Positions 42,081 to 50,938 of a DNA stretch of 64,000 bases are shown piece by piece (positions within the stretch are counted from its first letter, which is position 1; every line of letters starts with the position of its first letter). The DNA lies in contig CAZNUA010000015.1 of the NCBI GenBank assembly GCA_964576115.1, positions 5,300 to 69,299 of the forward strand. Direction: 5' to 3'. This DNA is from CAYSYY01 sp964576115 [NCBI: uncultured Gemmatimonadota bacterium] (lineage in GTDB: Bacteria; Blakebacterota; Blakebacteria; Blakebacterales). The notes beneath the pieces were generated by a model. That model saw only the letters and a program-made list of their open reading frames with translations. It did not search any database and was not told where the DNA came from. Both the position numbers and the translations under genes were made by a program.

Positions 42081-42899
42081 ATGAAAAACACTCTCCTGGA
42101 ACTCAACAACGGCGTGCCGATCCCCCGCCTCGGGCTGGGATGTTACCAGCTACCTGCGGGCGCGGCGACCCTGCACGCCGTGGATTACGCCCTCGAGGTG
42201 GGCTACCGTCACATCGACACAGCCCGTATGTACGGCAACGAGGAAGCGGTCGGCGAGGCGGTCCGCAACTCCTTCGTTCCCCGCGAAGAGATCTTCGTGA
42301 CGACCAAGCTCTGGAATGACGACCACGGCTACGATCGCGCCATCGCGGCCTGCCGCGAGAGCCTGGCCACCCTCGGTCTCGAATACATCGATCTCTATCT
42401 CATCCACTGGCCGGTGGAGGGGAAGCGCCGGGATTCATGGCGGGCGCTGGAAACCCTGACCGAGGACGGTCTCTGCCGATCGATCGGGGTGAGCAATTAC
42501 ACCATCCCGCACCTGGAAGAACTACTCGGAGAGTGCCGGATCATGCCGTCCGTCAACCAGGTCGAGTTCTCGCCTTTCCTCTACCAGACCGAACTGCTCA
42601 AGATGTGCCGCCGCGAGCAGATCGCGCTCGAAGCCTACAGCCCGCTGACCAAGGCCCGGCGTCTCGGGGACGAACGCCTGACCGCGATCGCGGCCGAATG
42701 CGGGCGCTCTCCGGCGCAGGTCCTGATCACATGGGCGCTGCAGCACGACCTCATCGTCATCCCCAAAGCGTCACGGCCCGAGCATATTCTCGAGAACTTC
42801 GAGAGCGGCGATGTCGAACTGACCGCCGACCAGATGCACCGGCTCGACGCTCTCGACGAGGGCCTGCGTACCAGCTGGGATCCGACGTCGCAGAACTGA
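42081..42899 (+). CDS. Aldo/keto reductase
   Basis: 272 aa from ATG 42081, with GGGGAGAG about 8 nt upstream. The (beta/alpha)8 NADPH-dependent reductase has its four catalytic residues: Asp in YRHIDTARMYGNE, Tyr in the same stretch, Lys in FVTTKLWNDD, and His in YLIHWPV. The cofactor-binding IPKASRPEHILEN near the end is typical. It resembles the 2,5-diketo-D-gluconate reductase group, whose natural substrates are usually small aldehydes or ketones. No pathway neighbours are evident; the alanine-dehydrogenase-like gene 130 bp downstream is on the same strand. Confidence 0.93.
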   Translation: MKNTLLELNNGVPIPRLGLGCYQLPAGAATLHAVDYALEVGYRHIDTARMYGNEEAVGEAVRNSFVPREEIFVTTKLWNDDHGYDRAIAACRESLATLGLEYIDLYLIHWPVEGKRRDSWRALETLTEDGLCRSIGVSNYTIPHLEELLGECRIMPSVNQVEFSPFLYQTELLKMCRREQIALEAYSPLTKARRLGDERLTAIAAECGRSPAQVLITWALQHDLIVIPKASRPEHILENFESGDVELTADQMHRLDALDEGLRTSWDPTSQN

Positions 42900-43029
42900 A
42901 ACCGTCTTTTTTCCGCTGAGGGGATAAACCCGTCTCTTCACGGTAGACTCACCGCCCGGCGGCATTATCTTGCGTTTGCTGTCCGAGTTCTGCCCCCCAT
43001 CTACAGGACTTCCGCCAGGAGAACGTACC

Positions 43030-44163
43030 ATGGAAATCGGCGTCCCTCGCGAGACCGATCGCCACGAGCACCGGGTCGGTCTGACTCCGCTGGCTGTATC
43101 CCGTCTGACCGAAAGAGGCTTCACCGTCTGGGTGGAGCGCAATGCGGGCCTTGAAGCCCGTTTCCAGGACGGCGATTACGAAGCGGCCGGTGCAACAATC
43201 GTCTACGACACCGAGGAGGTCTACCGCCGGGCCGACGTGGTCTGCAAGGTCAACTCGGTTCTCAAAGAAGACCTCGATCTGCTCAAGCGGGGCTCGACCA
43301 TCTGCGGTTTCCACCACCTGGCCATCTACCCCAAAGAGAAGGTGGAACGGGTGATGGAACTCGAGCTGACCCTCATCGGCTACGAGATCATCCGCGATGC
43401 CGCGGGCGAGTTCCCGGTGCTGGTCACATTCAGCGAGATGGCCGGACAGATGCAGGTGCCGATCGCCGCCAACTGCCTGCAGACCGAGGTCGGCGGGCGG
43501 GGCATCCTGATGGGCAACGTACCGGGCGTGCCGCCGCCCACGGTGCTGATCTTGGGCGCCGGCAACGTCGGCACCCTGGCAGCCCGTGACGCTCTGCTCG
43601 CCGGCGCCCACGTGGTCGTACTCGACGACGACATGGAGAATCTGCGGGCCATCAACCGGGAATTCTCCGGCCGGGTCGTCACCGCAGTCAGCGATACCGA
43701 GCGGCTCAGTCGCTACACCGCCATCGCCGATGTCGTCATCGGAGCGATCCTCAAGCCGGGAAGCCTGACGCCCAGGATCATCACCGAGGATATGGTCAGG
43801 AACATGCGGGGGGGCAGTGTGATCATCGACGTGTCGATCGACCAGGGCGGCTGTGCCGAAACCAGCCGGCCCACCACCCTCGATCAGCCCACCTTCGTCG
43901 TCCACGATGTGGTGCACTACTGCGTCCCCAACATCACCTCGAACATCGCCCGCACCGCCTCGCGCGCCCTGGCCGATTCCTGCGTGCCCTACCTGATGCA
44001 GTTGGGTTCTAAGGGACTCGAGGCCGCCCTGGCTTCCGATGCCGGCCTCGGGGCCGGGGTCTATATCTACCAGGGCAGTTTCGTCAATGTCCGGACGGCC
44101 GAGGTCTTCGGCCTGCCGGTTTTCCCCCTGGCAAAACTCATGGAAACGGGGGACGTCTCATGA
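43030..44163 (+). CDS. Alanine dehydrogenase-like enzyme (AlaDH/PNT family), divergent pocket
   Basis: 377 aa from ATG 43030, with AGGAG 8 nt upstream. The N-terminal MEIGVPRETDRHEHRVGLTP, the central GGRGILMGNVPGV, the Rossmann LGAGNVG and the IDVSIDQGGCAETS stretch identify the family. Against the well-studied mycobacterial AlaDH, several pocket segments differ: KVKEP is KVNSV, FLHLA is FHHLA, MSEVAGR is FSEMAGQ, and the CVANMPA stretch is CVPNITS. The NAD-dependent chemistry is likely, but L-alanine as substrate is uncertain. Coupled by ATGA to a CoA-transferase gene. Confidence 0.8.
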   Translation: MEIGVPRETDRHEHRVGLTPLAVSRLTERGFTVWVERNAGLEARFQDGDYEAAGATIVYDTEEVYRRADVVCKVNSVLKEDLDLLKRGSTICGFHHLAIYPKEKVERVMELELTLIGYEIIRDAAGEFPVLVTFSEMAGQMQVPIAANCLQTEVGGRGILMGNVPGVPPPTVLILGAGNVGTLAARDALLAGAHVVVLDDDMENLRAINREFSGRVVTAVSDTERLSRYTAIADVVIGAILKPGSLTPRIITEDMVRNMRGGSVIIDVSIDQGGCAETSRPTTLDQPTFVVHDVVHYCVPNITSNIARTASRALADSCVPYLMQLGSKGLEAALASDAGLGAGVYIYQGSFVNVRTAEVFGLPVFPLAKLMETGDVS

Positions 44164-45467
44164 ACTGGCTCGATCACTACAAAGCGAAGCTGACCAGCGC
44201 CGAAGAGGCGGTCAAACTGGTCACGAGCGGCGACCGGGTATACTACGGCGGCAACGCCGCCATCCCGCAGGCCCTGGTCAACGCCCTGGCCGCGCGACGG
44301 GATGAGCTCGAGAACGTGCAGCTCAACCACGTTTTGCTGCTGGGGGACGATCCGCTATCGGCGCCCGAGATGGAGGGTCACTTCAGGCACAATTCCCTCT
44401 TCGTGGGACCGGCCGACCGGGCTGCGGTCAACGAGGGGCGGGCCGACTACGTGCCGATCTTCCTGCACAAGATCCCCCAGCTCTTCACCGAGGGGATCAT
44501 CCCGCTCGATGTCTGCATGATCATGACCTCTCCTCCCGATGAGCACGGTTTCATGAGTTACGGGGTCGAGACCCTGGCCTCGAAAGCGGCCAGCCTGAAC
44601 GCCAGGACCATCATCATCCAGGTCAACGAGAAGATGCCGCGGGTGCTGGGCGATTCTTTCATCCACGTCAACCGCGCCCATGCCATCGTCGAGCACACCG
44701 AACCGCTCCCCACTCTGGAAACCCGCCCGGCAACCGATGTGGAATCCGCCATCGGAGACAACATCCTGCAGCTCATCGAACCGGGTCAGACGATCCAGAT
44801 GGGTATCGGCGGGATCCCCGACGCCGTCTACGCCGCCATGGACGGATCGCTCGACCTCGGCATCCACACCGAGATGATCTCCGATGGAGCCATGAAGGCG
44901 ATCGAGCGGGGTGTGGTGACGGGGATGAAGAAGACGCTGCACACCGGCAAGGTCATCATCACCTTTGCCCTGGGATCGGCCGATCTCTACGAGTATCTCG
45001 ACAACAATCCCCTGATCGAGGCGCACCCGGTCGAGTACGTCAACGATCCCTTCGTCGTCAGCCAGAACGAGAACATGGTGGCCATCAACTCGGCCATCGA
45101 GGTCGATCTGACGGGGCAGATCTGTTCTGATTCGATCGGCCCCCGCATCTATTCGGGTTTCGGCGGTCAGGTGGACTTCATCCGCGGCGCCTCGCGCTCG
45201 AAGGGGGGTAAGCCGATCATCGCCCTGCCCGCCACCGCCAGGGGCGGCGAGTTCAGCCGTATTGTGCCCTTCCTCAAGCAGGGGGCCGGGGTGGTCACAA
45301 GCCGGGCCGACGTGCACTACATCGTGACCGAGTACGGGATCGCCAACCTCTTCGGCAAGAATCTGCAGGAGAGGACCGAAGCCCTGATCGGCATCGCGGC
45401 GCCGCAGTTCAGGGACGAACTCACGACCGCGGCTCAGGATCGCATGCTCCTGCCGCGCGAGGTTTAG
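44160..45467 (+). CDS. Acetyl-CoA hydrolase/transferase family CoA-transferase
   Basis: 435 aa, family I-type two-domain CoA-transferase like 4-hydroxybutyrate CoA-transferase. It has the N-terminal AIPQALVNALAAR, the glycine-rich GIGGIPDAV, the catalytic glutamate region NSAIEVDLTGQICSDSIG, and GFGGQVDFIRGA. It should exchange CoA between a carboxylic acid and acyl-CoA. The overlap with the alanine-dehydrogenase-like gene suggests the two act in one pathway, for example turning an amino acid first to a keto acid and then to a CoA ester; that is inference. The stop is followed directly by a copy of the 12-mer repeat. Confidence 0.88.
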   Translation: MNWLDHYKAKLTSAEEAVKLVTSGDRVYYGGNAAIPQALVNALAARRDELENVQLNHVLLLGDDPLSAPEMEGHFRHNSLFVGPADRAAVNEGRADYVPIFLHKIPQLFTEGIIPLDVCMIMTSPPDEHGFMSYGVETLASKAASLNARTIIIQVNEKMPRVLGDSFIHVNRAHAIVEHTEPLPTLETRPATDVESAIGDNILQLIEPGQTIQMGIGGIPDAVYAAMDGSLDLGIHTEMISDGAMKAIERGVVTGMKKTLHTGKVIITFALGSADLYEYLDNNPLIEAHPVEYVNDPFVVSQNENMVAINSAIEVDLTGQICSDSIGPRIYSGFGGQVDFIRGASRSKGGKPIIALPATARGGEFSRIVPFLKQGAGVVTSRADVHYIVTEYGIANLFGKNLQERTEALIGIAAPQFRDELTTAAQDRMLLPREV

Positions 45468-45478
45468 TGTCCTGAGTC
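45467..45478 (+). repeat. Copy of the 12-mer GTGTCCTGAGTC
   Basis: Exact copy of the left-end 12-mer of the palindromic element at 35215-35226. It starts at the last base of the CoA-transferase stop codon and lies in the 33-bp gap before the convergent metal permease gene. Confidence 0.6.
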
Positions 45479-45500
45479 GAAGTAACCGGAAGCAGAGGTG

Positions 45501-46355
45501 TCAACCGCGCCGGCTCTGCAGCCTCCGGTGCAGGGCGACCGAGAGCAGGTAAAGGGCACCGGCCGACAGGACGATGGCCGATTCGGGTGAGACGCCCGAG
45601 CCGTACACCGCGATCCGCGGCACGGTTGTGAGAACGAGGCTCAGGACGATCGCGGCGGCCATCATGCCTGTCAGGCGCCGCATATAATGACCCGCGGTGG
45701 CCGCCGGCAGAGTCAGCAGGGCGATGACCAGGATCAGACCCACGATCTGCATCAGGCTCACCACGGTCAGCGCCACCAGCGTGAGCAGCACCAGATGGGT
45801 GCGCAGCGTGTTCACCCCCTGCAGGGCCGCGTACTCTTCATCGAGCGTGATCGCCAGCAGCCGTTTGTAGTACCCGGTCACCGCTGCCGCGATCACCAGA
45901 TCGATGACGGCCAGGCGCCACACGTCGCTCCACTCCACCACCGCGATATTCCCGAAGAGATAACTCATCAGTTCGGTCTGGTACCCGGGGGTGAACTTGA
46001 CCAGCAGGATCCCGGTGGCCATACCGATCGCCCACATGGCTCCGATCAGGGTATCGATCCGCTCCCGGCTGCGCTCGTGCACCACCCCGATGACGACCGC
46101 CCCCCCCACTGCCGCGACCGCCGCCCCGACGAAGGGATCGAGACCGGCGAAGGTGCCCGGGAGGTGGTGACGGAGCCAGATTGCAGCTCCGATCCCCCCG
46201 ACCGCCATATGGGCGATGGCACCGACCAGGAAGACGATCCGCCGGGTCACGACCCAGGGACCGATGAGACCGCAGGCCACCGCCGCCAGGATGCCCGCTA
46301 CGAGCCCGGTCAGAAGCAGGGGATTGGAACCCAGGTCGGCGAAGAATCCGCTCAC
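45501..46355 (-). CDS. znuB: Metal ABC transporter permease (ZnuB/MntB family)
   Basis: 284 aa with about 8 helices. It matches the ABC-3 family (VVTRRIVFLVGAIAHMAVGGIGAA, then EEYAALQGVNTLRTHLVLLTLVALTVV), the permease of zinc or manganese importers. The metal cannot be told from the permease alone. Its start overlaps the ATPase stop by 4 nt, and it is the last gene of the three-gene importer operon. Confidence 0.88.
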   Translation of the reverse strand: MSGFFADLGSNPLLLTGLVAGILAAVACGLIGPWVVTRRIVFLVGAIAHMAVGGIGAAIWLRHHLPGTFAGLDPFVGAAVAAVGGAVVIGVVHERSRERIDTLIGAMWAIGMATGILLVKFTPGYQTELMSYLFGNIAVVEWSDVWRLAVIDLVIAAAVTGYYKRLLAITLDEEYAALQGVNTLRTHLVLLTLVALTVVSLMQIVGLILVIALLTLPAATAGHYMRRLTGMMAAAIVLSLVLTTVPRIAVYGSGVSPESAIVLSAGALYLLSVALHRRLQSRRG

Positions 46356-47227
46356 GGCTCGGGCCCCTTTCGCGCCCCGCTTTCATCCGGCCCACGGGAA
46401 CCGCCGCCGGATGAGTGGCCGGGGTGAGAATCGAGGTCCTCGCAGGTTCCATCCTTGATATGGCTGGCCGGACAATCTCCGCCGTGCTGCAGCTGGACCA
46501 CGGTGTCGGGATCGGCATACGCCTGGGGGATGAGAGGCACCGCCATCTCGGGAATCCCGTTGCAGACCAGGCGGCGGTTCAGACAGGCGATTGTCTTCAG
46601 GTGGGAGGAGACAAAGGCGATGTCGTGGCTCACGACCACGATCGGCAGCTGCTCGCTGAGGCGCTGCAACAGCTCATGGAAGGATCGTTCGGCGGGAGCG
46701 TCCACTCCTACGGTCGGTTCGTCGAGCAGCAGAATCTCGGCTTCCGAGGCCAACGCCCGGGCAATCAGGATCCGCTGCCGCTGTCCGCCCGAAAGCTCGT
46801 CGAGAGAACGCCGGGCCAGGTTCTGCACCCCGGTCTGGGCCAGCGCCCTGAAACCGATCTCGAGATGCTCGCGCCCGAACCGCACGCCCCAGCCGGCCCG
46901 CCCCAGGCGTCCCATCAGAACGATATCGAGCGCCGAGGCGGGAATCGAGGTATCGATGGCGGCGTGCTGGGGTACATACCCGATCCGGTGCCGCACCTCG
47001 GCCGGAGGGCGGCTGAAGACCCTGACCGTTCCGCGATCGGGTTTGAGTAGCCCGAGCATGATCCTGAGCAGGGTGGTTTTCCCTCCGCCGTTCGGCCCGA
47101 CCAGACCCAGGTAATCGTCGGCTTCGACGTCAAGGGTGACATCTTCGAGGACGGGCGGGGCCGACTCCGATCCCGGGTACCGAAAAGTCACACCGCTGAG
47201 TTCAACGACCGGCGGAACGGAAGTCAT
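46352..47227 (-). CDS. znuC: Metal ABC transporter ATP-binding protein (ZnuC/MntA family)
   Basis: 291 aa. Walker A GPNGGGKTTL (residues 41-50), Q-loop VPQHAA, signature LSGGQRQR, Walker B ILLLDEPTVGVD and switch His VVVSHD are all present. After about residue 235 a tail continues with a Gly/Ser/Asp-rich, His- and Cys-containing extension (HGGDCPASHIKDGTCEDLD and onward), longer than most ZnuC and possibly metal-binding. It overlaps both neighbours by 4 nt. Confidence 0.9.
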   Translation of the reverse strand: MTSVPPVVELSGVTFRYPGSESAPPVLEDVTLDVEADDYLGLVGPNGGGKTTLLRIMLGLLKPDRGTVRVFSRPPAEVRHRIGYVPQHAAIDTSIPASALDIVLMGRLGRAGWGVRFGREHLEIGFRALAQTGVQNLARRSLDELSGGQRQRILIARALASEAEILLLDEPTVGVDAPAERSFHELLQRLSEQLPIVVVSHDIAFVSSHLKTIACLNRRLVCNGIPEMAVPLIPQAYADPDTVVQLQHGGDCPASHIKDGTCEDLDSHPGHSSGGGSRGPDESGARKGPEP

Positions 47228-48156
47228 CGCAGAGTTTCGGCCAGCATCGCCGCCACCGCCCCCAGGTTATCGATGACATTCCGGGCCAGCGGATCGAGAA
47301 CCCGCAGTTCGGCACCGAGAGCGTCGGCCACGATTTCCGCTGTCCGGCTGGAGATCTGAGGCTGCACGAAGATCACGCGTGCTCTTTCCCGACGGGCCAG
47401 CTGTTGAAAGGCGGTCAGTTCGGCTTCGCTCGGTTCCTTGCCTTCGATCTCGATCGGAACCTGCCGCAGACCGAACTCGTCGGCAAAGTACCCCCAGGAG
47501 GGATGAAAAAGGAACAGGGCGCATCCCCGGACCGGAGCCAGACGGTCGGCGATCGCAACCGCGAGCGAGTCGAGTTCGGCTGCCAGCACCTCTCGATTGG
47601 CTCTGAAGATCCCGGCCTGTTCGGGGTACAGCCCGGCCAGCACCCTCTCGACGGTGGCGGCCTGTCTTTTCAGCAATCGGGGAGAAAGCCAGATGTGGGG
47701 ATCGTGCCCGTCGGCATCGGGGCCGTGCTCGTGGGCCTGACCGGTCCGGGTCGCATGCGCCGGTTCGAGGCCGGTCTCCATCGATCTCATTTCGATGCCT
47801 TCGCGCAGATCGGCGATCTGGATCCGGCCGCTGGACTCGATCGCCCGGAACCACTCGCCGGTCTCGAAGGGTACCCCGATTCGGAAATAGACAGCGGCCC
47901 GCATGACGCTGGTGATCTGGGCGTCGGTCGGATGATAGGTGGCCGGACTGTCGCCGGGGCTGAGCAGCGGCACGACCTCGACCCGGTCGCCGGCAATCCG
48001 CTCCACCAGCCAGACCTGGGGCTGGATACTGACTGCGACCAGATTGCGATCCGGTTCGCGGCCCGATCCGGAGCACGCCGCCGCCAGCCCCAGTCCAGCC
48101 AGCGCCACGGTCCGAGCCGTCCGACCGATCACACCTCTGTGCCTGCACCGCCCCAT
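47224..48156 (-). CDS. znuA: Metal ABC transporter substrate-binding lipoprotein (ZnuA family)
   Basis: 310 aa. The lipobox GLAAAC (Cys near residue 28) tethers it. Metal ligands are visible: His in ATYHPTD, His in DPHIWLSP, His in FHPSWGYFA, and an Asp in LDPLA. A His/Asp-rich loop (HATRTGQAHEHGPDADGHDPH) before the second ligand is typical of zinc rather than manganese binders, so zinc is favoured. First gene of the operon, with the promoter in the 255-bp region shared with the divergent D-cysteine-desulfhydrase-like gene. A GATATC-centred imperfect repeat lies there, but I cannot assign it to Zur. Confidence 0.9.
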   Translation of the reverse strand: MGRCRHRGVIGRTARTVALAGLGLAAACSGSGREPDRNLVAVSIQPQVWLVERIAGDRVEVVPLLSPGDSPATYHPTDAQITSVMRAAVYFRIGVPFETGEWFRAIESSGRIQIADLREGIEMRSMETGLEPAHATRTGQAHEHGPDADGHDPHIWLSPRLLKRQAATVERVLAGLYPEQAGIFRANREVLAAELDSLAVAIADRLAPVRGCALFLFHPSWGYFADEFGLRQVPIEIEGKEPSEAELTAFQQLARRERARVIFVQPQISSRTAEIVADALGAELRVLDPLARNVIDNLGAVAAMLAETLR

Positions 48157-48411
48157 CCGGTTCTCCCGATCCCGAAAAAGACCTCTATTGCCTTATCGCC
48201 GTCACCACCGTCCGGGCTCTGTCTGTGCGCCCGGCCGGCCGGGTGCAGCGTCACTGACCGGTAACGATATCTATCACGCTAGTCACTTGCCTCACCGGAC
48301 GCAACAGAGGAGGCTTGGGGCGCAGCGGCCCGAAAGCGTACACTGTGAATGAGAGCGCCGACCGAGCGCGGCGGTCCGGTCTGTTCATATGCTGCAGGAG
48401 GATAACATCCC

Positions 48412-49476
48412 ATGCTGACCCCGGCAGAACTCGCCGACCGGCTCGACACTTTTCCCCACCTCGCCCTGGCTCACCTGCCCACCCCGCTCGAACGACTCGA
48501 CGGACTCTCGGCCGCACTCGGGAACTGCGAACTCTGGGTCAAGCGGGACGACGCCACCGGACTGGCTTTCGGGGGCAACAAGACCCGCAAGCTCGATTAC
48601 ATCATGGCCGATGCCCGCTCGCAGGGTGCGGACACGATCGTCACCTGGGCGGGAGTACAGTCGAACTGGTGCCGGCAGACGGCGGCGGCAGCGGCCCGGC
48701 TCGGCCTGGAGTGTTCCCTCGTTCTCATCAACCGGCCGGGTCACCACGCCGAGAACGACGGCAATCTGCTTCTGGACCGGATTTTCGGTGCCCGGCTGAC
48801 CATCGTCGAGGCCGGCAGTGACGTGAAGATGCTCGAGCTCGAAGCCGTACACGATCTGCTCGAACCGATCCTGGCCGCCGAAAAGGACGCCGGCCGACGG
48901 GTCTACCTGGCTCCGATCGGCGGCTCGCTTATCGAGGGCTCGATGCACCGGCCATGGGGGGCGATCGGATACGTACGCGCCTGTCTGGAGGTCATGCAGC
49001 AGGCCGAGGAGCGGGATCTGACATTCGACGCCGTCATCCTGGCGACCGGTTCGGGTTCTACCCAGGCTGGACTCGTCGTGGGCACGAAACTGCTCACCCC
49101 CGGCATACCGGTCATCGGCATCAGTGTCAGCGCCGGGCGTGGGGAGATGATCGACTATATTCAGCCGATCGCCGAGGCGACCTGCGAGATGCTCGAGGTC
49201 GACGAGACGATCGAGGCGGAGGATCTCATCGTCTTCGACACTTACCTCGAAGCGGGCTACGGCCTCTACACTCCGTCCGTGGCCCGGGCAATCGCCCGGG
49301 CGGCCTCGGCCGACGGCCTGCTGCTCGATCCGGTGTACACCGGCAAGGCCATGGCCGGCCTGCTCGACCTGATCGAGACCGGTCACTTCCGCCCCGGGGC
49401 CCGGATCCTGTTCATGCACACCGGGGGCACCCCGGCTCTCTTCCCCTACCGGGGCGAGATCATGGAGCATCTCTGA
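48412..49476 (+). CDS. D-cysteine desulfhydrase / ACC deaminase-family PLP enzyme
   Basis: 354 aa. The PLP lysine lies in FGGNKTRKLDYIM (about residue 60), followed by the substrate loop WAGVQSNWCRQTAAAA and the phosphate-binding ATGSGSTQAGL. Family members release H2S from D-cysteine or deaminate 1-aminocyclopropane-1-carboxylate. AGGAGG lies 10 nt before the ATG. It is divergent from znuA. The LFMHTGGTPALF near the end is typical. Exact substrate uncertain. Confidence 0.9.
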   Translation: MLTPAELADRLDTFPHLALAHLPTPLERLDGLSAALGNCELWVKRDDATGLAFGGNKTRKLDYIMADARSQGADTIVTWAGVQSNWCRQTAAAAARLGLECSLVLINRPGHHAENDGNLLLDRIFGARLTIVEAGSDVKMLELEAVHDLLEPILAAEKDAGRRVYLAPIGGSLIEGSMHRPWGAIGYVRACLEVMQQAEERDLTFDAVILATGSGSTQAGLVVGTKLLTPGIPVIGISVSAGRGEMIDYIQPIAEATCEMLEVDETIEAEDLIVFDTYLEAGYGLYTPSVARAIARAASADGLLLDPVYTGKAMAGLLDLIETGHFRPGARILFMHTGGTPALFPYRGEIMEHL

Positions 49477-49488
49477 GGGCGGACTTCG

Positions 49489-50805
49489 TCAGCGCCGATC
49501 GGCCAGGTGTTTCACTCCTTCGAGAACGGTGTCGACGTCGCTGTCGCGGTGGAAGATGTGCGTCGAGACGCGCACTCCTCGCGTGCCGGCTCGATCCGAA
49601 CCGATGGTGCGGATGATCAGGTTGTACTTCTCGTGCAGCCAGTTCACGATCCTTCCCGGCTCCACCCCCTCGACCGAGAACGCCGTCAGCCCTCCGCTCA
49701 GATAGGGATCCATGCTAGTGTGCAGGCGCACTCCGGGGATCGAGCGCAGGCCCTCTTTCAGGCGGGTGGCCAGGGTTCGCACCCGGCGCTCGATACGGTC
49801 CTTTCCGATCCGGGTTTGGAAATCGATCGCCTCACCCAGAGCGAAGGTCAGAGGCAGGGCCCGCTGGCTCAGGGTCTCCAGCTTGGCCGCGGTCCCTTCT
49901 GCCTCCCACCCTCCCGAGGCGATGGTGGGCCAGACCCTGTCGATGACCTCGGGACTGACCCAGAGCACCCCCCGCCCGCAGGGCGCCCCCAGCCACTTGT
50001 AGGGGCTCGAGGTGAAGAAATCCACTCCGAGTTGGCGCATGTTCAGGTTGAGCATGCCGAGACCATGGGCGGAGTCGGTCAGCACCAGAATGCCCCGCTC
50101 GTGAGCCATTTCGCTCAGCTCCCTGACGGGGAAGATGAGGCCGGAGATGTAGACGGTGTGGCTGATGCTGATGACCCGGGTGCGCGACGTGATGCCTCCC
50201 TCGAAGGCGGTCATGAGCTCATCCACGCTGCCCGGCGGCAGGCCGATGGGCACATCGCGCACCTCGATACCATACCGGGCCGCCTTCAGACGCCAGCAGT
50301 GAGTACCCCCCGGATGCTCCATCGAGGAGAGCAGAACCTCATCCCCCGGCTCGAGTTCGAGCCCGTTAGCGATGAAGTTCATCCCCTCGGTGGTATTGCG
50401 GGTCAGGACGATCTCGTTCGGCTCGGCTCCGATGAACCGGGCCACCTTGCGGCGCACCTCCTCGCGCCGGGCACCGAAGGTATTGTAGACCTCGTACGGA
50501 TTCTCCACCTGCACCCGGAAAGCCCGCATGAGGGTATTGAAGACCGGTTTCGGCATCGGTCCGACGGTACCGTTGTTCATCATGACGATGTTGTCCTGCA
50601 GGTGGTAATGCCGGCGGACCGCTTCCCAGAAAACCCCGTCGGGTGAAGGATCCTGATCGTAATCGGCGAGCAGATCGTCGAGTTCGGAATAGATCGCCGC
50701 GTTCAGTTTCTCGAGCGCCACGACCGAGAGCGCCGAGCTGGCGAGTACCGTTTTCACGAAATGCCGGCGGGAACAGCCGGCCGGAGCGATATTCCAGAGA
50801 CTCAT
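49489..50805 (-). CDS. Tat-exported class V aminotransferase-like PLP enzyme
   Basis: 438 aa. The N-terminus has SRRHFVKTVLASSALSVVALE, a twin-arginine signal, so a folded PLP holoenzyme may be exported. PLP residues follow the class V pattern: RNTTEGMNFIANG, SSMEHPG, the cofactor Asp and His in TDSAHGLGML, and the Schiff-base lysine in FTSSPYKWLGAPCG. It is closest to isopenicillin N epimerase-like proteins; the true substrate is unknown and a NifS-type sulfur role is less likely because no catalytic Cys loop is evident. It converges with the D-cysteine desulfhydrase-like gene, 12 bp apart. Confidence 0.85.
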   Translation of the reverse strand: MSLWNIAPAGCSRRHFVKTVLASSALSVVALEKLNAAIYSELDDLLADYDQDPSPDGVFWEAVRRHYHLQDNIVMMNNGTVGPMPKPVFNTLMRAFRVQVENPYEVYNTFGARREEVRRKVARFIGAEPNEIVLTRNTTEGMNFIANGLELEPGDEVLLSSMEHPGGTHCWRLKAARYGIEVRDVPIGLPPGSVDELMTAFEGGITSRTRVISISHTVYISGLIFPVRELSEMAHERGILVLTDSAHGLGMLNLNMRQLGVDFFTSSPYKWLGAPCGRGVLWVSPEVIDRVWPTIASGGWEAEGTAAKLETLSQRALPLTFALGEAIDFQTRIGKDRIERRVRTLATRLKEGLRSIPGVRLHTSMDPYLSGGLTAFSVEGVEPGRIVNWLHEKYNLIIRTIGSDRAGTRGVRVSTHIFHRDSDVDTVLEGVKHLADRR

Positions 50806-50938
50806 GACGGAACCTTCCCTTTTTTCTGGCTCCCCTCCCGGAGCTGCATTGATTTCACTTCTAACCTATCTGCCGCCGGGGTGTCAACGCACCCCGCCCG
50901 GCCCGATCCGTGCCGGTACGCCGCCCGAGGTGGTTCCC

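Noticed and set aside
48241-48290. Zur or Fur box in front of znuA
   Set aside because: A GATATC-centred sequence with partial symmetry (GTAACGATATCTATCAC) was seen, but it does not match the known 7-1-7 patterns well enough to call.
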